DNA from: Klebsiella sp. BIGb0407
GTDB taxonomy: Bacteria; Pseudomonadota; Gammaproteobacteria; Enterobacterales; Enterobacteriaceae
NCBI RefSeq assembly: GCF_024807845.1
Contig: NZ_JANUEQ010000005.1
Location: 1 to 64,000, forward strand
Direction: 5' to 3'
DNA length: 64,000 nt
The notes under the pieces: generated by a model
What the model was told of the DNA's origin: nothing
Database searches by the model: none
The model's input: the letters and a program-made list of their open reading frames with translations, nothing else
Shown: one piece after another, positions 10,787-23,171 of the stretch
Position numbering within the stretch: position 1 is the stretch's first letter
Layout of the letters: every line of letters starts with the position of its first letter
Program-made: the position numbers and the translations under genes

Positions 10787-12283
10787 ATGGCTCAATCACA
10801 TTTACTCGCAGAAAGAATCGCACGTCTCAGCCAGGCTTTAGAGAAAGGTCTGTTTGAACGCCAGCATGCTATTCGCTTGTGTTTACTCGCCGCATTAAGC
10901 GGAGAAAGTGTTTTTTTACTCGGCCCGCCAGGTATTGCCAAAAGCCTGATTGCGCGCCGGTTAAAGTTTGCTTTTCGCAATGCCCGCGCCTTTGAATACC
11001 TGATGACCCGCTTCTCAACACCAGAAGAGGTGTTCGGCCCACTCTCTATTCAGGCCCTCAAAGATGAAGGCCGTTATGAGCGCTTAACTGCGGGTTATCT
11101 ACCCGAAGCAGAAATCGTCTTTCTGGATGAAATTTGGAAAGCAGGCCCGGCCATTCTTAATACCTTACTGACCGCAATTAATGAGCGACGTTTTCGTAAC
11201 GGTGCCGGGGAAGAAAAGATCCCGATGCGCCTTCTCGTTGCCGCTTCTAACGAATTACCCGAGGCTGATAGTAGTCTGGAAGCCCTGTATGACCGCATGC
11301 TGATCCGCCTGTGGCTGGATAAGGTACAGGACAAAAATAACTTTCGGGCATTGTTAGTGAGTACTCAGGATGAAAACCAAAATCCTGTCCCCGAAAATCT
11401 GCAAATTACCGATGACGAGTATTTCAGCTGGCAACAAGATATCAGTAATGTCCGCTTGCCTGATGATGTGTTCGACCTTGTTTTCCTGTTACGTCAGCAA
11501 CTGGATGTCACACCAGGCGCTCCTTACGTTTCAGACAGGCGCTGGAAAAAGGCGATGCGCCTATTACAAGCGAGTGCCTTCTTTAATGGGCGTGATATGG
11601 TACAGCCGATTGACCTTATCCTGCTCAAAGATTGTCTGTGGCATGACACCGCTGCGATGGCGATGATGCAGCAACAGCTCGAAGTATTGATGACCGGTCA
11701 TGGCTGGCAGCAACAATCGATGCTAACTAAACTGACCAATATCACTCAGCGTCGCCTGCAATTACAGCAGCAAAGTAATGACAAAGAAGCGCTGACGGTG
11801 AATAAGCAGACCGGCATGTTCAGCCGTAAACCTCAGTATCAGCTCCCTGAGAATTTAACCGGCGAAACCTTAACCTTATTGCTGCAAAAACCATTACGCC
11901 TGCACGATATCGAAGTGATTCATATTACTCTCACCCACGACGCCCTGACACAATGGCTGAGTAAAGGTGGCGAGATCCGCGGAAAATTGAACGGGATCGG
12001 TTTTGCTCAGACCCTGGATATGAGTGTCGATAATAGTCAGCATCTGACGCTACGCGATATCAGCCTGCAGGCCACGCGTCTGACGTTACCGGGACATCAG
12101 CAGCAAGGAGTTCCGGACGAAATCAAACAGCAGCTGGACGCCCTGGATGCGCAGTTGCATCAACAACATGAACGTTTTAACCATCAGCAGAAGTGCCTGT
12201 TTATCGAAAATGACTGGTTAGCCAAAATTGAGGCCAGCCTGCAAGAAGTGGCAGTACAACTTCAACAGGCTCGTCAATGTTAA
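10787..12283 (+). CDS. ravA: AAA+ ATPase RavA (MoxR family)
   Basis: Cytosolic MoxR-family ATPase that in E. coli works with ViaA and binds the lysine decarboxylase LdcI, modulating stress and respiratory functions. Seen: Walker A 'GPPGIAKSL' (about residues 46-54), Walker B '[11 protein letters not shown]', sensor-1 '[12 protein letters not shown]', then the discontinuous LARA/C-terminal region. The start at 10787 (protein '[14 protein letters not shown]') matches the E. coli N-terminus; an in-frame start 33 bp upstream would add unsupported residues. It is 498 aa and overlaps viaA by 7 bp, indicating coupling. Confidence 0.95.
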   Translation: MAQSHLLAERIARLSQALEKGLFERQHAIRLCLLAALSGESVFLLGPPGIAKSLIARRLKFAFRNARAFEYLMTRFSTPEEVFGPLSIQALKDEGRYERLTAGYLPEAEIVFLDEIWKAGPAILNTLLTAINERRFRNGAGEEKIPMRLLVAASNELPEADSSLEALYDRMLIRLWLDKVQDKNNFRALLVSTQDENQNPVPENLQITDDEYFSWQQDISNVRLPDDVFDLVFLLRQQLDVTPGAPYVSDRRWKKAMRLLQASAFFNGRDMVQPIDLILLKDCLWHDTAAMAMMQQQLEVLMTGHGWQQQSMLTKLTNITQRRLQLQQQSNDKEALTVNKQTGMFSRKPQYQLPENLTGETLTLLLQKPLRLHDIEVIHITLTHDALTQWLSKGGEIRGKLNGIGFAQTLDMSVDNSQHLTLRDISLQATRLTLPGHQQQGVPDEIKQQLDALDAQLHQQHERFNHQQKCLFIENDWLAKIEASLQEVAVQLQQARQC

Positions 12284-13731
12284 GTATTGAAGCGCTGGAT
12301 ATTATCTTAACTATCGCCGAAGGTGAGTTGATAGAAGGAATTATTGTTGCTTTGCTGGCTTCTCCTACACTGGCCGTTTTTTTTGAAAAATACCCACGTC
12401 TGAAAAAAGCGGTCAGTGAAGACTTACCTCGATGGCGGGAGCAGCTAAAAAACCGGCTGAAAGAAGGACAGGTTCCTGAAGCACTGGCTCAAGAGGTACT
12501 GTGTTATCAGCAAAGTCAGACCCTAAGTACTGCCCAGCTGGCGCTCAAAATACCGGAAATTACGCTATTACTGGAAAATGTAAACTCGCCTTTTAAGCTG
12601 GAAGCGAAAAGCTTAGTGACGCCAGCTTCAACGATGACACCGGCGCTGCATACCCTATTTTTACAGCGCTGGCGCCTCAGCCTGGTCCTGCAGGCAACCT
12701 CACTCAGCCAGCAGATCCTCGAAGATGAACGCGATAAGTTATTAGCCGAAATTCAGGCTCGTATGGCCCTAAGCGGCCAGCTGGATGCCACCCTCGCAGA
12801 AAATGACACCGCAGCAGGCAAACTGTGGGATATGAGTCGCGGCGGCGGACTACGCTACGCGGATTATCAACTGATCGTACAGTACGGTGATTTTCTTGAA
12901 AGCCAGCCTGAACTGATGAAGCTGGCGGAACAGCTTGGGCGTTCCAGGGAAGCAAAGTCAGTCCCGCGAGAAAATGCGCCCACCGAGCTTTGGCGCACCC
13001 TGGTTCGCGAACCTTCCAGCGTTCCGGAACAGGTCGATGGCTTAAAGCTCGGGGATGATATTCTGCGTTTACTGCCTACAGAACTGGCAACTTTAGGTAT
13101 CACTGAACTTGAATATGAGTTCTATCGTCGGCTGGTGGAAAAACAGCTGCTCAGTTATCGCCTTCACGGTGACTCATGGCGGGAAAAGGTCATCGAACGC
13201 CCGGTTGCTCACCAGGATTTTGCTGAACAGCCGCGCGGCCCGTTTATTGTCTGCGTTGATACTTCGGGTTCAATGGGGGGGTTTAATGAACAATGTGCCA
13301 AAGCCTTCTGTCTCGCCTTAATGCGTATTGCTCTGGCCGATAACCGGCGCTGCTTTATCGAGATGTTTTCACATGACGTTATCCGCTATGAGATCAGCGG
13401 AAGTGATGGTATTGAACAAGCGATCCGCTTTCTAAGTCAGCGTTTTCAGGGCGGCACCGACCTGGCGAGCTGTTTTCGTTCGGTGATAGAACGGATGAAA
13501 GGACCGGAAGGTTATGATGCTGATGCGGTGATAATTTCTGATTTTATCGCCCAGCGTTTACCGGATGATGTGGTGAATACCGTAAAAGTACTGCAGCGGG
13601 AACATCAGCACCGTTTTCATGCAGTAGCCATGTCAGGACACGGTAAGCCCGGTATCATGCGTATTTTCGACCATATCTGGCGCTTTGATACCGGACTTAA
13701 GGGGCGTTTACTGCGACGCTGGAAGCGTTAA
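12277..13731 (+). CDS. viaA: VWA-domain protein ViaA
   Basis: Partner of RavA with a C-terminal von Willebrand factor A domain. The MIDAS metal-site residues are visible as '[12 protein letters not shown]' (about residues 328-339) and a downstream Thr in 'GGTDLASCF'. The 484 aa compare with 483 in E. coli, and the C-terminus 'GRLLRRWKR' is conserved. Its start overlaps ravA. The last ~60 bp of this gene recur in degenerate form next to asnA (14819-14878), so the gene was intact in the ancestor with asnA directly behind it. Confidence 0.95.
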   Translation: MLSIEALDIILTIAEGELIEGIIVALLASPTLAVFFEKYPRLKKAVSEDLPRWREQLKNRLKEGQVPEALAQEVLCYQQSQTLSTAQLALKIPEITLLLENVNSPFKLEAKSLVTPASTMTPALHTLFLQRWRLSLVLQATSLSQQILEDERDKLLAEIQARMALSGQLDATLAENDTAAGKLWDMSRGGGLRYADYQLIVQYGDFLESQPELMKLAEQLGRSREAKSVPRENAPTELWRTLVREPSSVPEQVDGLKLGDDILRLLPTELATLGITELEYEFYRRLVEKQLLSYRLHGDSWREKVIERPVAHQDFAEQPRGPFIVCVDTSGSMGGFNEQCAKAFCLALMRIALADNRRCFIEMFSHDVIRYEISGSDGIEQAIRFLSQRFQGGTDLASCFRSVIERMKGPEGYDADAVIISDFIAQRLPDDVVNTVKVLQREHQHRFHAVAMSGHGKPGIMRIFDHIWRFDTGLKGRLLRRWKR

Positions 13732-13897
13732 TAGTAAAAGATATATCACTATTAACGCTTCAACTAAAGATAGTTACATCAATAAATGTGCGCATGCATT
13801 TATTTATACATGGTTCATTAACAGAAAATAACAATAACCCTCGATTAATTCATGGTAATGGTTAATAAAAAAACCATCTACTTGATGATTACCCGTC

Positions 13898-14557
13898 TTA
13901 ATCAAATTGATCTTTCCCGCAGTTATAAGTTAAATCAGGAACCTTTGCAGATATACCGTTATGTAAATTACTCATTGCCGATAAATCACCAAATAAAGAG
14001 GAGCTACCGCGAATAGCTATAGGATAATGACTATCCCAGTCGCCAAATCTCGTTATAGCTAAACTCTGCTTGCAACTAAAATTATAAAATGGATTATGTC
14101 TATGACTATTGTTATAGACATTATCATTATCAACCCCCTCGCTTAACCGAAGAATGACATCATAGTAATTTGATAAATTTTTAATATAGACATCACGATC
14201 ATTAGAGGTGAAGCCTTTCGCCAGAACGCCATAAACCTCATGAGTACATTTATTTTTCACGATAAAAGTTCTCTCTCTGAGATGATAGAGTTCATTCTGC
14301 ATGTATTCCATGCATTTTTTTATATCAACAATTAACCTTTTACTTTCACTGATACTATCAGTATGCTTAAGTTTATATATCATATTATTTATATGTTTAT
14401 TTTGCTCATAATCCGGATGGTGATTAGCATTTAACTCAGTCACATATGCATTATGTCTTTCTTCTATTTCGCCCTGAATAGTTGTCACTTCATTATTAAA
14501 TAAATAGCTATTAGTAACATCATAAGTATTAGTCGAGCTTGAATTCAACCTATCCAT
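13898..14557 (-). CDS. Orphan protein of unknown function in the viaA-asnA insertion
   Basis: An AT-rich open frame of 219 aa which I do not recognise. The first ~25 residues are rich in Ser, Thr and Asn. A hydrophilic, charged, probably helical middle follows (about 28-125, with many Lys/Glu/His/Asn), and then a less charged C-terminal part with 'SLAITRFGDWDSHYPIAIRG'. No signal peptide or transmembrane segment is visible. The base composition is far more AT-rich than flanking viaA and asnA, which suggests horizontal origin. A polar Ser/Thr-rich N-terminus is compatible with a type III effector, but no chaperone or secretion gene is nearby, so this is only a possibility. Confidence 0.55.
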   Translation of the reverse strand: MDRLNSSSTNTYDVTNSYLFNNEVTTIQGEIEERHNAYVTELNANHHPDYEQNKHINNMIYKLKHTDSISESKRLIVDIKKCMEYMQNELYHLRERTFIVKNKCTHEVYGVLAKGFTSNDRDVYIKNLSNYYDVILRLSEGVDNDNVYNNSHRHNPFYNFSCKQSLAITRFGDWDSHYPIAIRGSSSLFGDLSAMSNLHNGISAKVPDLTYNCGKDQFD

Positions 14558-14818
14558 TTATAAAAACCTTAATAAATAAAAAAAGATCGTGTCTAATATA
14601 AAATCACATCGTAATCCAATACGATGGAATAATACATAAAAAAACGCCTCTATTATTTAATCAGGAAGGTTGAATATATTTCAGTAATAATAAATAACTA
14701 AGTGAGAGTTTAGTTCCAAATAAAAAGAAGGAATAATAATGCAGATAAAATGCACGGCGACGATGAGGATTACTTTGAAGTGCTTCTGTCAGATAACACA
14801 GAGACATAAGAAGCCCAG

Positions 14819-14878
14819 TATCATGCGCATCTCTGCGCTTTGATACCGGACTAAAAGAGGCTTATTGCGAAGCGTTAA
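14819..14878 (+). pseudogene. Degenerate second copy of the viaA 3' end
   Basis: The segment reads GTATCATGCGCATCTCTGCG then CTTTGATACCGGACT then an AGGCTTATTGCGAAGCGTTAA-like tail, matching the last ~80 bp of viaA (13652-13731) with an internal deletion of about 14 bp. It ends in the equivalent TAA, 3 bp before the asnA stop. It is the relic of the original viaA terminus and marks one edge of the insertion. The rest of the 14558-14881 gap is AT-rich with no recognised feature. Confidence 0.8.
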
Positions 14879-14881
14879 GTT

Positions 14882-15874
14882 TTACAGCAGGTCGCTCACT
14901 GCGGCCTGAATATCAGCAGGCCATACGCCACACTGAACCTGACCGATATGCGGCAGCTGTAACAGCAACATAGTCAGACGAGACTGGCCGATACCACCAC
15001 CGATAGTTTGTGGCATTTCACCTTTCAGCAGCGACTGGTGCCATTCCAGCTTCAGACGATCTTCATCACTCGTCAGGGCTAACTGGCGTTTAAGCGCTTC
15101 GGCATCAACGCGGATCCCCATCGAAGAGAGTTCAAAAGCATCTTCCAGAACCGGGTTCCACACCAGGATATCACCGTTCAGCCCGGCAAAACCGCTCTCA
15201 GTGCGTGTTGACCAGTCATCATAATCCGGAGCACGTACATCATGACGTTTACCATCACCCAGCGCACCGCCGATACCAATCAGGAATACCGCGCCCAGTT
15301 CTTTCGCTATCGCACGTTCACGGCCTTTAGCATCGAGATCCGGATAACGCTGCTGCAAGGTTTCGCTGTGAACAAAATGAATGTTCTCAGGTAAGAATGG
15401 TGTCAATCCGGTCTGCTCAGTGACAGCAGCTTCGGTGGCTTTAATTGCCGCCCAAATACTTTCAACGGTTTTATGCAGCGTACCAAGGTGGCGTTCACCA
15501 TCACCCATAACGCGTTCCCAGTCCCACTGATCCACATAGACAGAGTGAATAGGTGACAGGCGGTCTTCATCAGGGCGCAGGGCTTTCATGTGCGTGTAAA
15601 GCCCTTCGCCAGCGCTGAAGTCATGCAGACCCAAGGTTTTTCTTTTCCATTTCGCCAGTGAGTGTACGACTTCAAATTGTGCTTCAGGAATCGCTTTTAC
15701 TCTCACCTGAACGGCCTTTTCGCTACCAGACAGATTGTCTTGTGTGCCATCGCCGAGGCGGCTGAGAATCGGAGCCTGAACTTCGATCAGACCGAGTTTC
15801 TCTTCCAACTGACGAGAAAAATAGGCTTTCACAAAACTAATCTGGCGTTGTCTGGCAATGTAGGCAGTTTTCAT
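14882..15874 (-). CDS. asnA: Aspartate-ammonia ligase (asparagine synthetase A)
   Basis: ATP-dependent, ammonia-using asparagine synthetase with a class II aminoacyl-tRNA-synthetase-like fold. It is 330 aa as in E. coli and is conserved from '[20 protein letters not shown]' to the C-terminal '[14 protein letters not shown]' motif-3-like ATP-binding segment. It is divergent from its regulator asnC; the 155-bp intergenic region (15875-16029) should hold the asnA promoter and AsnC sites. Confidence 0.97.
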   Translation of the reverse strand: MKTAYIARQRQISFVKAYFSRQLEEKLGLIEVQAPILSRLGDGTQDNLSGSEKAVQVRVKAIPEAQFEVVHSLAKWKRKTLGLHDFSAGEGLYTHMKALRPDEDRLSPIHSVYVDQWDWERVMGDGERHLGTLHKTVESIWAAIKATEAAVTEQTGLTPFLPENIHFVHSETLQQRYPDLDAKGRERAIAKELGAVFLIGIGGALGDGKRHDVRAPDYDDWSTRTESGFAGLNGDILVWNPVLEDAFELSSMGIRVDAEALKRQLALTSDEDRLKLEWHQSLLKGEMPQTIGGGIGQSRLTMLLLQLPHIGQVQCGVWPADIQAAVSDLL

Positions 15875-16029
15875 GGTGTTTCTCTTTATTGTGTTGTCTC
15901 TGTCGACTATTAAGCAATAAAAGTGATGACAAATTCAATAATCAACAATAAAAAAGGCCAAAGGCTTTTTAATTCGATAATTTAAGGGTATAAAAAATGA
16001 CAAATCCGTATTTATCATAGGAAAAAACG

Positions 16030-16488
16030 ATGAATAATTATCAAATCGATAATCTCGATCGCGGGATACTTGAAGCTTTAATGGAAAATGCCCGAACGGC
16101 TTATGCTGAATTAGCGAAACAGTTCGAAGTAAGCCCCGGTACCATTCATGTACGTGTCGAGAAAATGAAACAGGCTGGAATTATTACCGGAGCCCGTATT
16201 GATATCAGTCCTAAGCAGCTTGGGTATGACGTCTGCTGCTTTATCGGCATCATACTGAAGAGTGCTAAAGACTACCCTTCAGCTCTGGCCAGACTTGAGA
16301 GCCTTGATGAAGTGACAGAAGCCTATTACACCACCGGGCATTACAGTATTTTTATTAAAGTGATGTGCCGATCGATTGATGCCCTGCAACAGGTACTTAT
16401 CAACAAGATCCAAACAATTGATGAAATTCAGTCCACTGAAACCTTGATCTCCCTGCAGAACCCCATTATGCGCACCATACGGCCATAG
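16030..16488 (+). CDS. asnC: Asparagine-responsive Lrp-family regulator AsnC
   Basis: Lrp/AsnC-type DNA-binding protein that in E. coli activates asnA in the absence of asparagine. An N-terminal helix-turn-helix (about residues 8-55, 'NARTAYAELAKQFEVSPGTI') is followed by the ligand-binding RAM domain (about 70-145). The 152 aa are nearly identical to E. coli AsnC. It is divergent from asnA and upstream of mioC. Confidence 0.97.
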   Translation: MNNYQIDNLDRGILEALMENARTAYAELAKQFEVSPGTIHVRVEKMKQAGIITGARIDISPKQLGYDVCCFIGIILKSAKDYPSALARLESLDEVTEAYYTTGHYSIFIKVMCRSIDALQQVLINKIQTIDEIQSTETLISLQNPIMRTIRP

Positions 16489-16509
16489 CAATTATCTTTA
16501 ATACCCATA

Positions 16510-16518
16510 TTATCCACA
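16510..16518 (+). promoter_or_regulatory. DnaA box upstream of mioC
   Basis: A perfect TTATCCACA lies in the asnC-mioC gap. In E. coli a DnaA box at the mioC promoter represses mioC transcription toward oriC, and the same role is inferred here. Confidence 0.8.
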
Positions 16519-16577
16519 GGTAGATCCCTGCTCATTCACAGCGTACAATGCCCGACGATTGAAAAAGGTGAGATACC

Positions 16578-17027
16578 ATGGCTGATATTACTCTGATTAG
16601 TGGCAGTACGCTTGGCAGTGCAGAATATGTAGCAGAACATCTGGCTGAGAAGCTGGAAGAAGCGGGGCATAGCACCACCACCCTGCATGGTCCGCAGCTG
16701 GAAGATCTTCAGACCGAAGGTTTCTGGCTGGTGGTCTCTTCAACTCATGGAGCCGGGGATCTTCCTGATAACTTATTGCCTTTATATAAGGCAATCCAGG
16801 AGCAGAAACCGGATCTGAGTGGTATTCAGTACGGGGCTATGGGTATCGGTAGTAAAGAATATGACACTTTTTGTGAAGCGATTGAGAAGATCGATCGCCT
16901 TTTAACAGAAAGTGGTGCAGTCCGGATCGGTGAAATAGAGAAGATAAACGTCCTCGATCATGACATTCCTGAAGATCCGGCCGAGATTTGGCTCGATTCC
17001 TGGAAAAATTTACTCCCTTTTGTGTAA
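16578..17027 (+). CDS. mioC: Flavodoxin-like protein MioC
   Basis: FMN-binding flavodoxin-type protein of 149 aa, linked in E. coli to biotin synthase activity. The phosphate-binding loop 'SGSTLGSAEYVAEHLAEKL' is near the N-terminus, and 'SSTHGAGDLPDN' and 'YGAMGIGSKEYDTFC' are the isoalloxazine-contact segments. It is preceded by a DnaA box and its 3' end abuts oriC. Confidence 0.95.
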   Translation: MADITLISGSTLGSAEYVAEHLAEKLEEAGHSTTTLHGPQLEDLQTEGFWLVVSSTHGAGDLPDNLLPLYKAIQEQKPDLSGIQYGAMGIGSKEYDTFCEAIEKIDRLLTESGAVRIGEIEKINVLDHDIPEDPAEIWLDSWKNLLPFV

Positions 17028-17043
17028 AGATCGCGCATTTGAA

Positions 17044-17288
17044 TGTGGATAACTATGCTTGAAACCTCGTAATAACCAGTAGTTATCCAACGTATAACTC
17101 TTGTTCACTTTCTGCCCTGTGCATAAGTGTGCAGTTTGATCCCAGCTTATACTGTCCAGGATCACCGATCATTAACAGCTAATGATCCTTCTCATCCAGT
17201 TGATCTGAAAGCAGTAAAATGGCTTATCCACAGAAGTGCTCGATCCTAATAAGAGATCATAATAAGAGATCTTTAAATAAAAAAGATC
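17044..17288. other. oriC: oriC, chromosomal replication origin
   Basis: The mioC-mnmG gap has the enterobacterial origin layout, reversed relative to the usual E. coli drawing. High-affinity DnaA boxes are at 17044-17052 (R4-like, TGTGGATAA) and 17224-17232 (R1-like, TTATCCACA); an R2-like box TGTGCATAA is at 17118-17126. The unwinding element holds three AT-rich 13-mers ending in GATC at 17246-17258, 17259-17271 and 17276-17288. Ten GATC sites lie between 17029 and 17288 for SeqA/Dam control. The remainder to 17396 is the mnmG upstream region. Confidence 0.95.
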
Positions 17289-17396
17289 TTCTTTTAATTA
17301 GTGGCTCACCCACCACTTCCTCCAGGGGCTAAAGTTGAGTAGAATCCTCAGCCCGGGCAGTTACAACCCTCATCGCAAAACCGCGAGGCAGTTACC

Positions 17397-19286
17397 ATGT
17401 TTTATCAAGATCCTTTTGACGTCATCATCATCGGCGGGGGTCATGCAGGCACAGAAGCGGCAATGGCTGCCGCTCGTATGGGTCAGCAGACCCTGCTTCT
17501 GACACACAATATCGACACACTGGGGCAGATGTCCTGCAATCCGGCTATTGGTGGTATTGGCAAAGGACACTTGGTCAAAGAAGTGGATGCATTGGGTGGC
17601 TTAATGGCACAGGCTATTGACCGTGCAGGTATCCAGTTTAGGATACTAAACGCCAGTAAAGGTCCGGCAGTACGTGCGACCCGTGCTCAGGCTGACCGTG
17701 TGCTCTACCGTCAGGCTGTACGTACCGCACTTGAGAACCAGCCTAATTTGATGATCTTCCAGCAAGCGGTTGAAGATCTGATCGTTGAGAACGACAAAGT
17801 GACCGGTGTCGTCACACAAATGGGTTTGAAGTTCCGTGCTAAAGCCGTAGTACTTACCGTCGGGACTTTCCTGGACGGTAAAATCCATATTGGTATGGAT
17901 AACTACAGCGGCGGTCGTGCAGGCGATCCGCCTTCGATCCCGCTATCACGTCGCTTACGTGAACTGCCACTCCGTGTGGGTCGGTTAAAAACCGGTACCC
18001 CGCCACGTATTGATGCCCGTACCATTGATTTCAGTGTACTGGACAAGCAGCACGGCGATGAGCAATTACCGGTATTTTCATTCATGGGCAATGTGAGCCA
18101 GCACCCGGCGCAAATACCTTGCTATATCACTCATACCAACGAAAGAACGCACGAAGTTATCCGTAATAACCTCGATCGCAGCCCAATGTATGCTGGCGTA
18201 ATCGAAGGTATTGGTCCACGTTACTGTCCTTCAATCGAAGACAAAGTGATGCGTTTTGCCGATCGTAACGCACACCAGATTTTCCTTGAACCAGAAGGCC
18301 TGACCAGCAACGAAATTTATCCAAATGGTATCTCCACCAGCTTGCCATTTGATGTTCAGATGCAGATCGTTCGATCGATGAATGGCATGGAAAATGCGAA
18401 GATCGTTCGTCCGGGCTATGCTATTGAGTATGACTTCTTCGATCCCCGCGATCTGAAGCCAACGCTTGAAAGTAAATATATCCAGGGACTGTTCTTTGCC
18501 GGACAGATCAACGGCACCACCGGTTATGAAGAAGCCGGTGCGCAGGGCTTGCTTGCAGGTCTCAACGCAGCGCGTTCTTCCGCTGAAAAAGAAGGCTGGT
18601 CGCCACGCCGCGATCAGGCCTACTTAGGCGTACTGGTTGACGATCTTTGTACTCTGGGAACCAAAGAACCTTACCGTATGTTTACCTCACGCGCTGAATA
18701 TCGACTGATGCTGCGTGAAGACAACGCGGATCTGCGTTTGACTGAAGCAGGTCGTGAATTAGGGCTGGTGGACGATGCTCGCTGGGCTCGCTTTAACGAC
18801 AAGCTGGAAATGATCGAGCGTGAACGTCAGCGTCTGAAAGATATCTGGCTGCATCCGCAATCTGAAAGTATTGCTGAAGTGAATACTCAGCTCAGTGCAC
18901 CACTTTCCCGCGAAGCTAACGGTGAAGATTTACTGCGTCGTCCGGAAATGACTTATCAGTCGATGGTTACGCTATCTGCGTTCGCACCAGGACTTGATGA
19001 TATTCAGGCTGCTGAGCAAGTAGAAATTCAGATAAAATACGAAGGCTATATTGCTCGCCAGCAAGACGAGATCAATAAACAACAGCGTAATGAGAATACC
19101 TTGTTACCTGAAACTCTCGACTACCGGCAGGTTAATGGGTTATCCAACGAAGTGATAGCTAAGCTGAACGATCATAAGCCAGTCTCCATTGGTCAGGCAT
19201 CGAGGATCTCTGGTATTACACCAGCAGCTATCTCGATTTTGCTTATCTGGCTAAAAAAGCAAGGGCTGCTACGCCGTAGTGCGTAA
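17397..19286 (+). CDS. mnmG: tRNA uridine-5-carboxymethylaminomethyl modification enzyme MnmG (GidA)
   Basis: FAD-dependent partner of MnmE that installs the cmnm5 group at wobble U34 of certain tRNAs. The dinucleotide-binding motif '[17 protein letters not shown]' lies at about residues 12-28 and the conserved '[17 protein letters not shown]' follows at about 46-62. It is 629 aa as in E. coli, with the C-terminal helical MnmE-binding domain intact. It lies directly beside the oriC unwinding element, and in E. coli its transcription assists origin opening. Confidence 0.98.
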   Translation: MFYQDPFDVIIIGGGHAGTEAAMAAARMGQQTLLLTHNIDTLGQMSCNPAIGGIGKGHLVKEVDALGGLMAQAIDRAGIQFRILNASKGPAVRATRAQADRVLYRQAVRTALENQPNLMIFQQAVEDLIVENDKVTGVVTQMGLKFRAKAVVLTVGTFLDGKIHIGMDNYSGGRAGDPPSIPLSRRLRELPLRVGRLKTGTPPRIDARTIDFSVLDKQHGDEQLPVFSFMGNVSQHPAQIPCYITHTNERTHEVIRNNLDRSPMYAGVIEGIGPRYCPSIEDKVMRFADRNAHQIFLEPEGLTSNEIYPNGISTSLPFDVQMQIVRSMNGMENAKIVRPGYAIEYDFFDPRDLKPTLESKYIQGLFFAGQINGTTGYEEAGAQGLLAGLNAARSSAEKEGWSPRRDQAYLGVLVDDLCTLGTKEPYRMFTSRAEYRLMLREDNADLRLTEAGRELGLVDDARWARFNDKLEMIERERQRLKDIWLHPQSESIAEVNTQLSAPLSREANGEDLLRRPEMTYQSMVTLSAFAPGLDDIQAAEQVEIQIKYEGYIARQQDEINKQQRNENTLLPETLDYRQVNGLSNEVIAKLNDHKPVSIGQASRISGITPAAISILLIWLKKQGLLRRSA

Positions 19287-19300
19287 ACAGAACTGATATC

Positions 19301-19325
19301 AGGCCAGGACATCCTGGCCTTTTTT
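19301..19325 (+). terminator. Terminator/attenuator between mnmG and rsmG
   Basis: AGGCCAGGA / TCCTGGCCT forms a 9-bp stem with a 2-nt loop, immediately followed by a T run. It lies 14 bp before the rsmG start, so read-through or partial termination would set rsmG expression. Confidence 0.8.
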
Positions 19326-19338
19326 AATAGGTTTAAAA

Positions 19339-19962
19339 GTGCTGACTAAATTATCTCGTCTGCTCAACGATGCAGGCATTACGCTTCCTGAAAACCAACA
19401 ACGGCAACTGGTCGGTTATGTGGCTTTGCTGCATAAGTGGAATAAGGCCTACAACCTCACGTCTGTACGTAATCCGGAAGATATGCTGGTACGCCATATT
19501 CTCGACAGTATCGTGGTTGAGCCGTACCTGGAAGGGAGGCGTTTTATCGATGTCGGAACCGGCCCGGGATTACCGGGGATCCCACTTGCAATCGTACGTC
19601 CTGATGCGCACTTTACTTTACTGGACAGCCTGGGAAAACGAATTCGCTTTTTGCATCAAGTGAAACATGAACTCAAACTGGATAATGTCACGCCCGTCCA
19701 GAGTCGCGTCGAAGATTTCCCGGCAGAACCTCCTTTTGATGGTGTCATCAGTCGGGCTTTTGCCTCACTCACCGATATGGTGAACTGGTGCCAGCACCTG
19801 CCCGGTGAGTCTGGTCGCTTCTATGCGCTAAAAGGAATTCGCCCTGATGATGAAATTGCCGCCTTGCCTGAGCAGTTTGCTGTCGAAGATATTGTCAGAC
19901 TGACGGTGAAAAATTTGGAAGGTGAGCGTCATTTAGTTCGCATTAAGTGCGTTAAATATTAA
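19339..19962 (+). CDS. rsmG: 16S rRNA (guanine-527-N7)-methyltransferase RsmG (GidB)
   Basis: SAM-dependent methyltransferase acting on G527 of 16S rRNA. SAM motif '[17 protein letters not shown]' is at about residues 72-88 and the upstream '[11 protein letters not shown]' substrate segment is conserved. It is 207 aa. The GTG start at 19339 gives '[13 protein letters not shown]', matching E. coli, which also uses GTG. It lies just behind a strong hairpin. Confidence 0.96.
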   Translation: MLTKLSRLLNDAGITLPENQQRQLVGYVALLHKWNKAYNLTSVRNPEDMLVRHILDSIVVEPYLEGRRFIDVGTGPGLPGIPLAIVRPDAHFTLLDSLGKRIRFLHQVKHELKLDNVTPVQSRVEDFPAEPPFDGVISRAFASLTDMVNWCQHLPGESGRFYALKGIRPDDEIAALPEQFAVEDIVRLTVKNLEGERHLVRIKCVKY

Positions 19963-20460
19963 TCCTTATCAAAAAATTGAGTGATTGATAGCGATTTTAA
20001 AAAGTTAACAGAATGGCAGGGTGATATTGACAGATGCTCTGCCATTTAACAAATAATTAACTTTGCGATCGATAAATAATAACATCAGGCAATTAGTTTC
20101 ATGGGTTATAATTATCATTTTAAATATAACCAACCTAAAGATAAGCAAAATCACAGATTGCGGAGATGTTAAAACTTTAACGAGAATGTCAAATAAAGGT
20201 TTTTTTGTGTATCTGGGTTGTTTTAATAAGGTTGCTTTAATTAGTTTATATTAATCATTATGTTATGTTTTTAGCTTTCAGTGTCGATGAAAAAAGCGAT
20301 CTCAGTAAAATACGGGATTTGTGATCGGATGCACGTTTTGTTGCAAGCGATTTTCAGTTATTTGACCTGCGTCAGGTACCTTGAACGGTTTATTAAAAGT
20401 TATAAAAACAGCGTGTAGATAATTATTTAAATATTTGTTCATCTTTTCGCTACTTATTGT

Positions 20461-20488
20461 TTGAAATCACTGGGCCGCACCGTATAAT
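20461..20488 (+). promoter_or_regulatory. atp operon promoter
   Basis: TTGAAA (20461-20466) and TATAAT (20483-20488) with a 16-bp spacer, in a context (TTGAAATCACTGGG...CCGTATAATTTG) that closely matches the E. coli atpI promoter. The rest of the 19963-20580 gap is AT-rich with no gene I can support; a 63-codon frame at 20063-20254 looks spurious. Confidence 0.9.
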
Positions 20489-20580
20489 TTGCTCGCTTTT
20501 TGAGGCTTGACTCTCGGTCGCAAAGACAGTCTTATTACAGCCCGCGACCTTCCTCAACGGAAACAGGAGTAGAGAAACTC

Positions 20581-21785
<1,205 letters not shown>

Positions 21786-21815
21786 TTTTATCCACACTAC
21801 GTTCGTTTTAACTGA

Positions 21816-22090
<275 letters not shown>

Positions 22091-22138
22091 TAAATTAAAG
22101 CAATATCAAACGTTAACTAATGAAAGAGGCATTGTGCT

Positions 22139-22609
22139 GTGAATCTTAACGCAACAATCCTCGGCCAGGCTATCGCGTTTGTCCTGTTTGTTCTGTTCTG
22201 CATGAAGTACGTATGGCCGCCGTTAATCGCTGCCATTGAAAAACGTCAAAAAGAAATTGCTGACGGTCTTTCTTCTGCAGAACGAGCTAAAAAGGACCTT
22301 GACCTTGCACAGGCCAGCGCGACCGACCAGCTGAAACAAGCAAAAGTTGATGCTCAGGTGATTATTGATCAGGCGAACAAACGCCGTGCTCAAATCCTTG
22401 ATGAAGCGAAAACTGAAGCAGAGCAGGAACGGGCTAAAATCGTTGCACAGGCTCAGGCAGAAATCGATGCAGAACGTTCACGCGTTCGCGAAGAACTGCG
22501 TAAGCAAGTGGCTCTGCTGGCTTTAGCCGGCGCCGAGAAGATAATCGAACGTTCCGTTGATGAAGCTGCTAACAGCGACATCGTCGATAAACTGGTCGCT
22601 GAACTGTAA
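22139..22609 (+). CDS. atpF: ATP synthase Fo subunit b
   Basis: Peripheral stalk subunit with one N-terminal transmembrane helix (about residues 4-26) and a long charged coiled coil that dimerises and holds delta. It is 156 aa. The GTG start at 22139 is the same as annotated in E. coli; no ATG gives the conserved N-terminus '[13 protein letters not shown]'. Confidence 0.97.
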   Translation: MNLNATILGQAIAFVLFVLFCMKYVWPPLIAAIEKRQKEIADGLSSAERAKKDLDLAQASATDQLKQAKVDAQVIIDQANKRRAQILDEAKTEAEQERAKIVAQAQAEIDAERSRVREELRKQVALLALAGAEKIIERSVDEAANSDIVDKLVAEL

Positions 22610-22623
22610 GGAGGGAGGGGCTG

Positions 22624-23157
22624 ATGTCTGAATTTGTTACTGTAGCTCGCCCCTACGCCAAAGCAGCTTTTGACTTTGCCGTCGAGCACAACAGCGTAGA
22701 AGCCTGGCAGCATATGCTGGCTTTTGCTGCTGAAGTTGCCGAAAATGAACATATGACAGAGCTCTTGTCTGGTGCTTTAGCACCAGAAACGCTCTCAAAG
22801 TCGTTTATCTCTATCTGTGGTGAGCAACTGGACGCCAATGGTCAGAACCTGATTCGGGTTATGGCTGAAAATGGTCGTTTGAAGGTGCTTCCTGACGTTC
22901 TTAAGCAGTTTGTTCAACTACGTGAGGCTCTTGAGGCCACGGTTGAAGTCGAAGTGACTTCGGCCAGTACGTTGAGTGATACTCAGCTTTCGAAAATCAG
23001 CGCCGCGATGGAAAAACGTCTGTCACGCAAAGTTAAGCTGAATTGCAAAATTGATAAGTCTGTAATGGCAGGTGTTGTCATCCGTGCGGGTGATATGGTC
23101 ATTGATGGTAGCGTACGCGGCCGTCTTGATCGCCTGGCAGACGTCTTGCAGTCTTAA
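22624..23157 (+). CDS. atpH: ATP synthase F1 subunit delta
   Basis: Connects the alpha3beta3 head to the b-dimer. It is 177 aa, with an N-terminal helical domain ('[14 protein letters not shown]') and the C-terminal OSCP signature '[16 protein letters not shown]'-like segment. It starts 14 bp after atpF behind a GGAGGGAGG ribosome site. Confidence 0.97.
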   Translation: MSEFVTVARPYAKAAFDFAVEHNSVEAWQHMLAFAAEVAENEHMTELLSGALAPETLSKSFISICGEQLDANGQNLIRVMAENGRLKVLPDVLKQFVQLREALEATVEVEVTSASTLSDTQLSKISAAMEKRLSRKVKLNCKIDKSVMAGVVIRAGDMVIDGSVRGRLDRLADVLQS

Positions 23158-23171
23158 GGAAACTGGAGCAT

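Noticed and set aside
20063-20254. A 63-codon frame in the rsmG-atpI gap
   Set aside because: AT-rich promoter region, no ribosome site, and the same gap in E. coli is non-coding.
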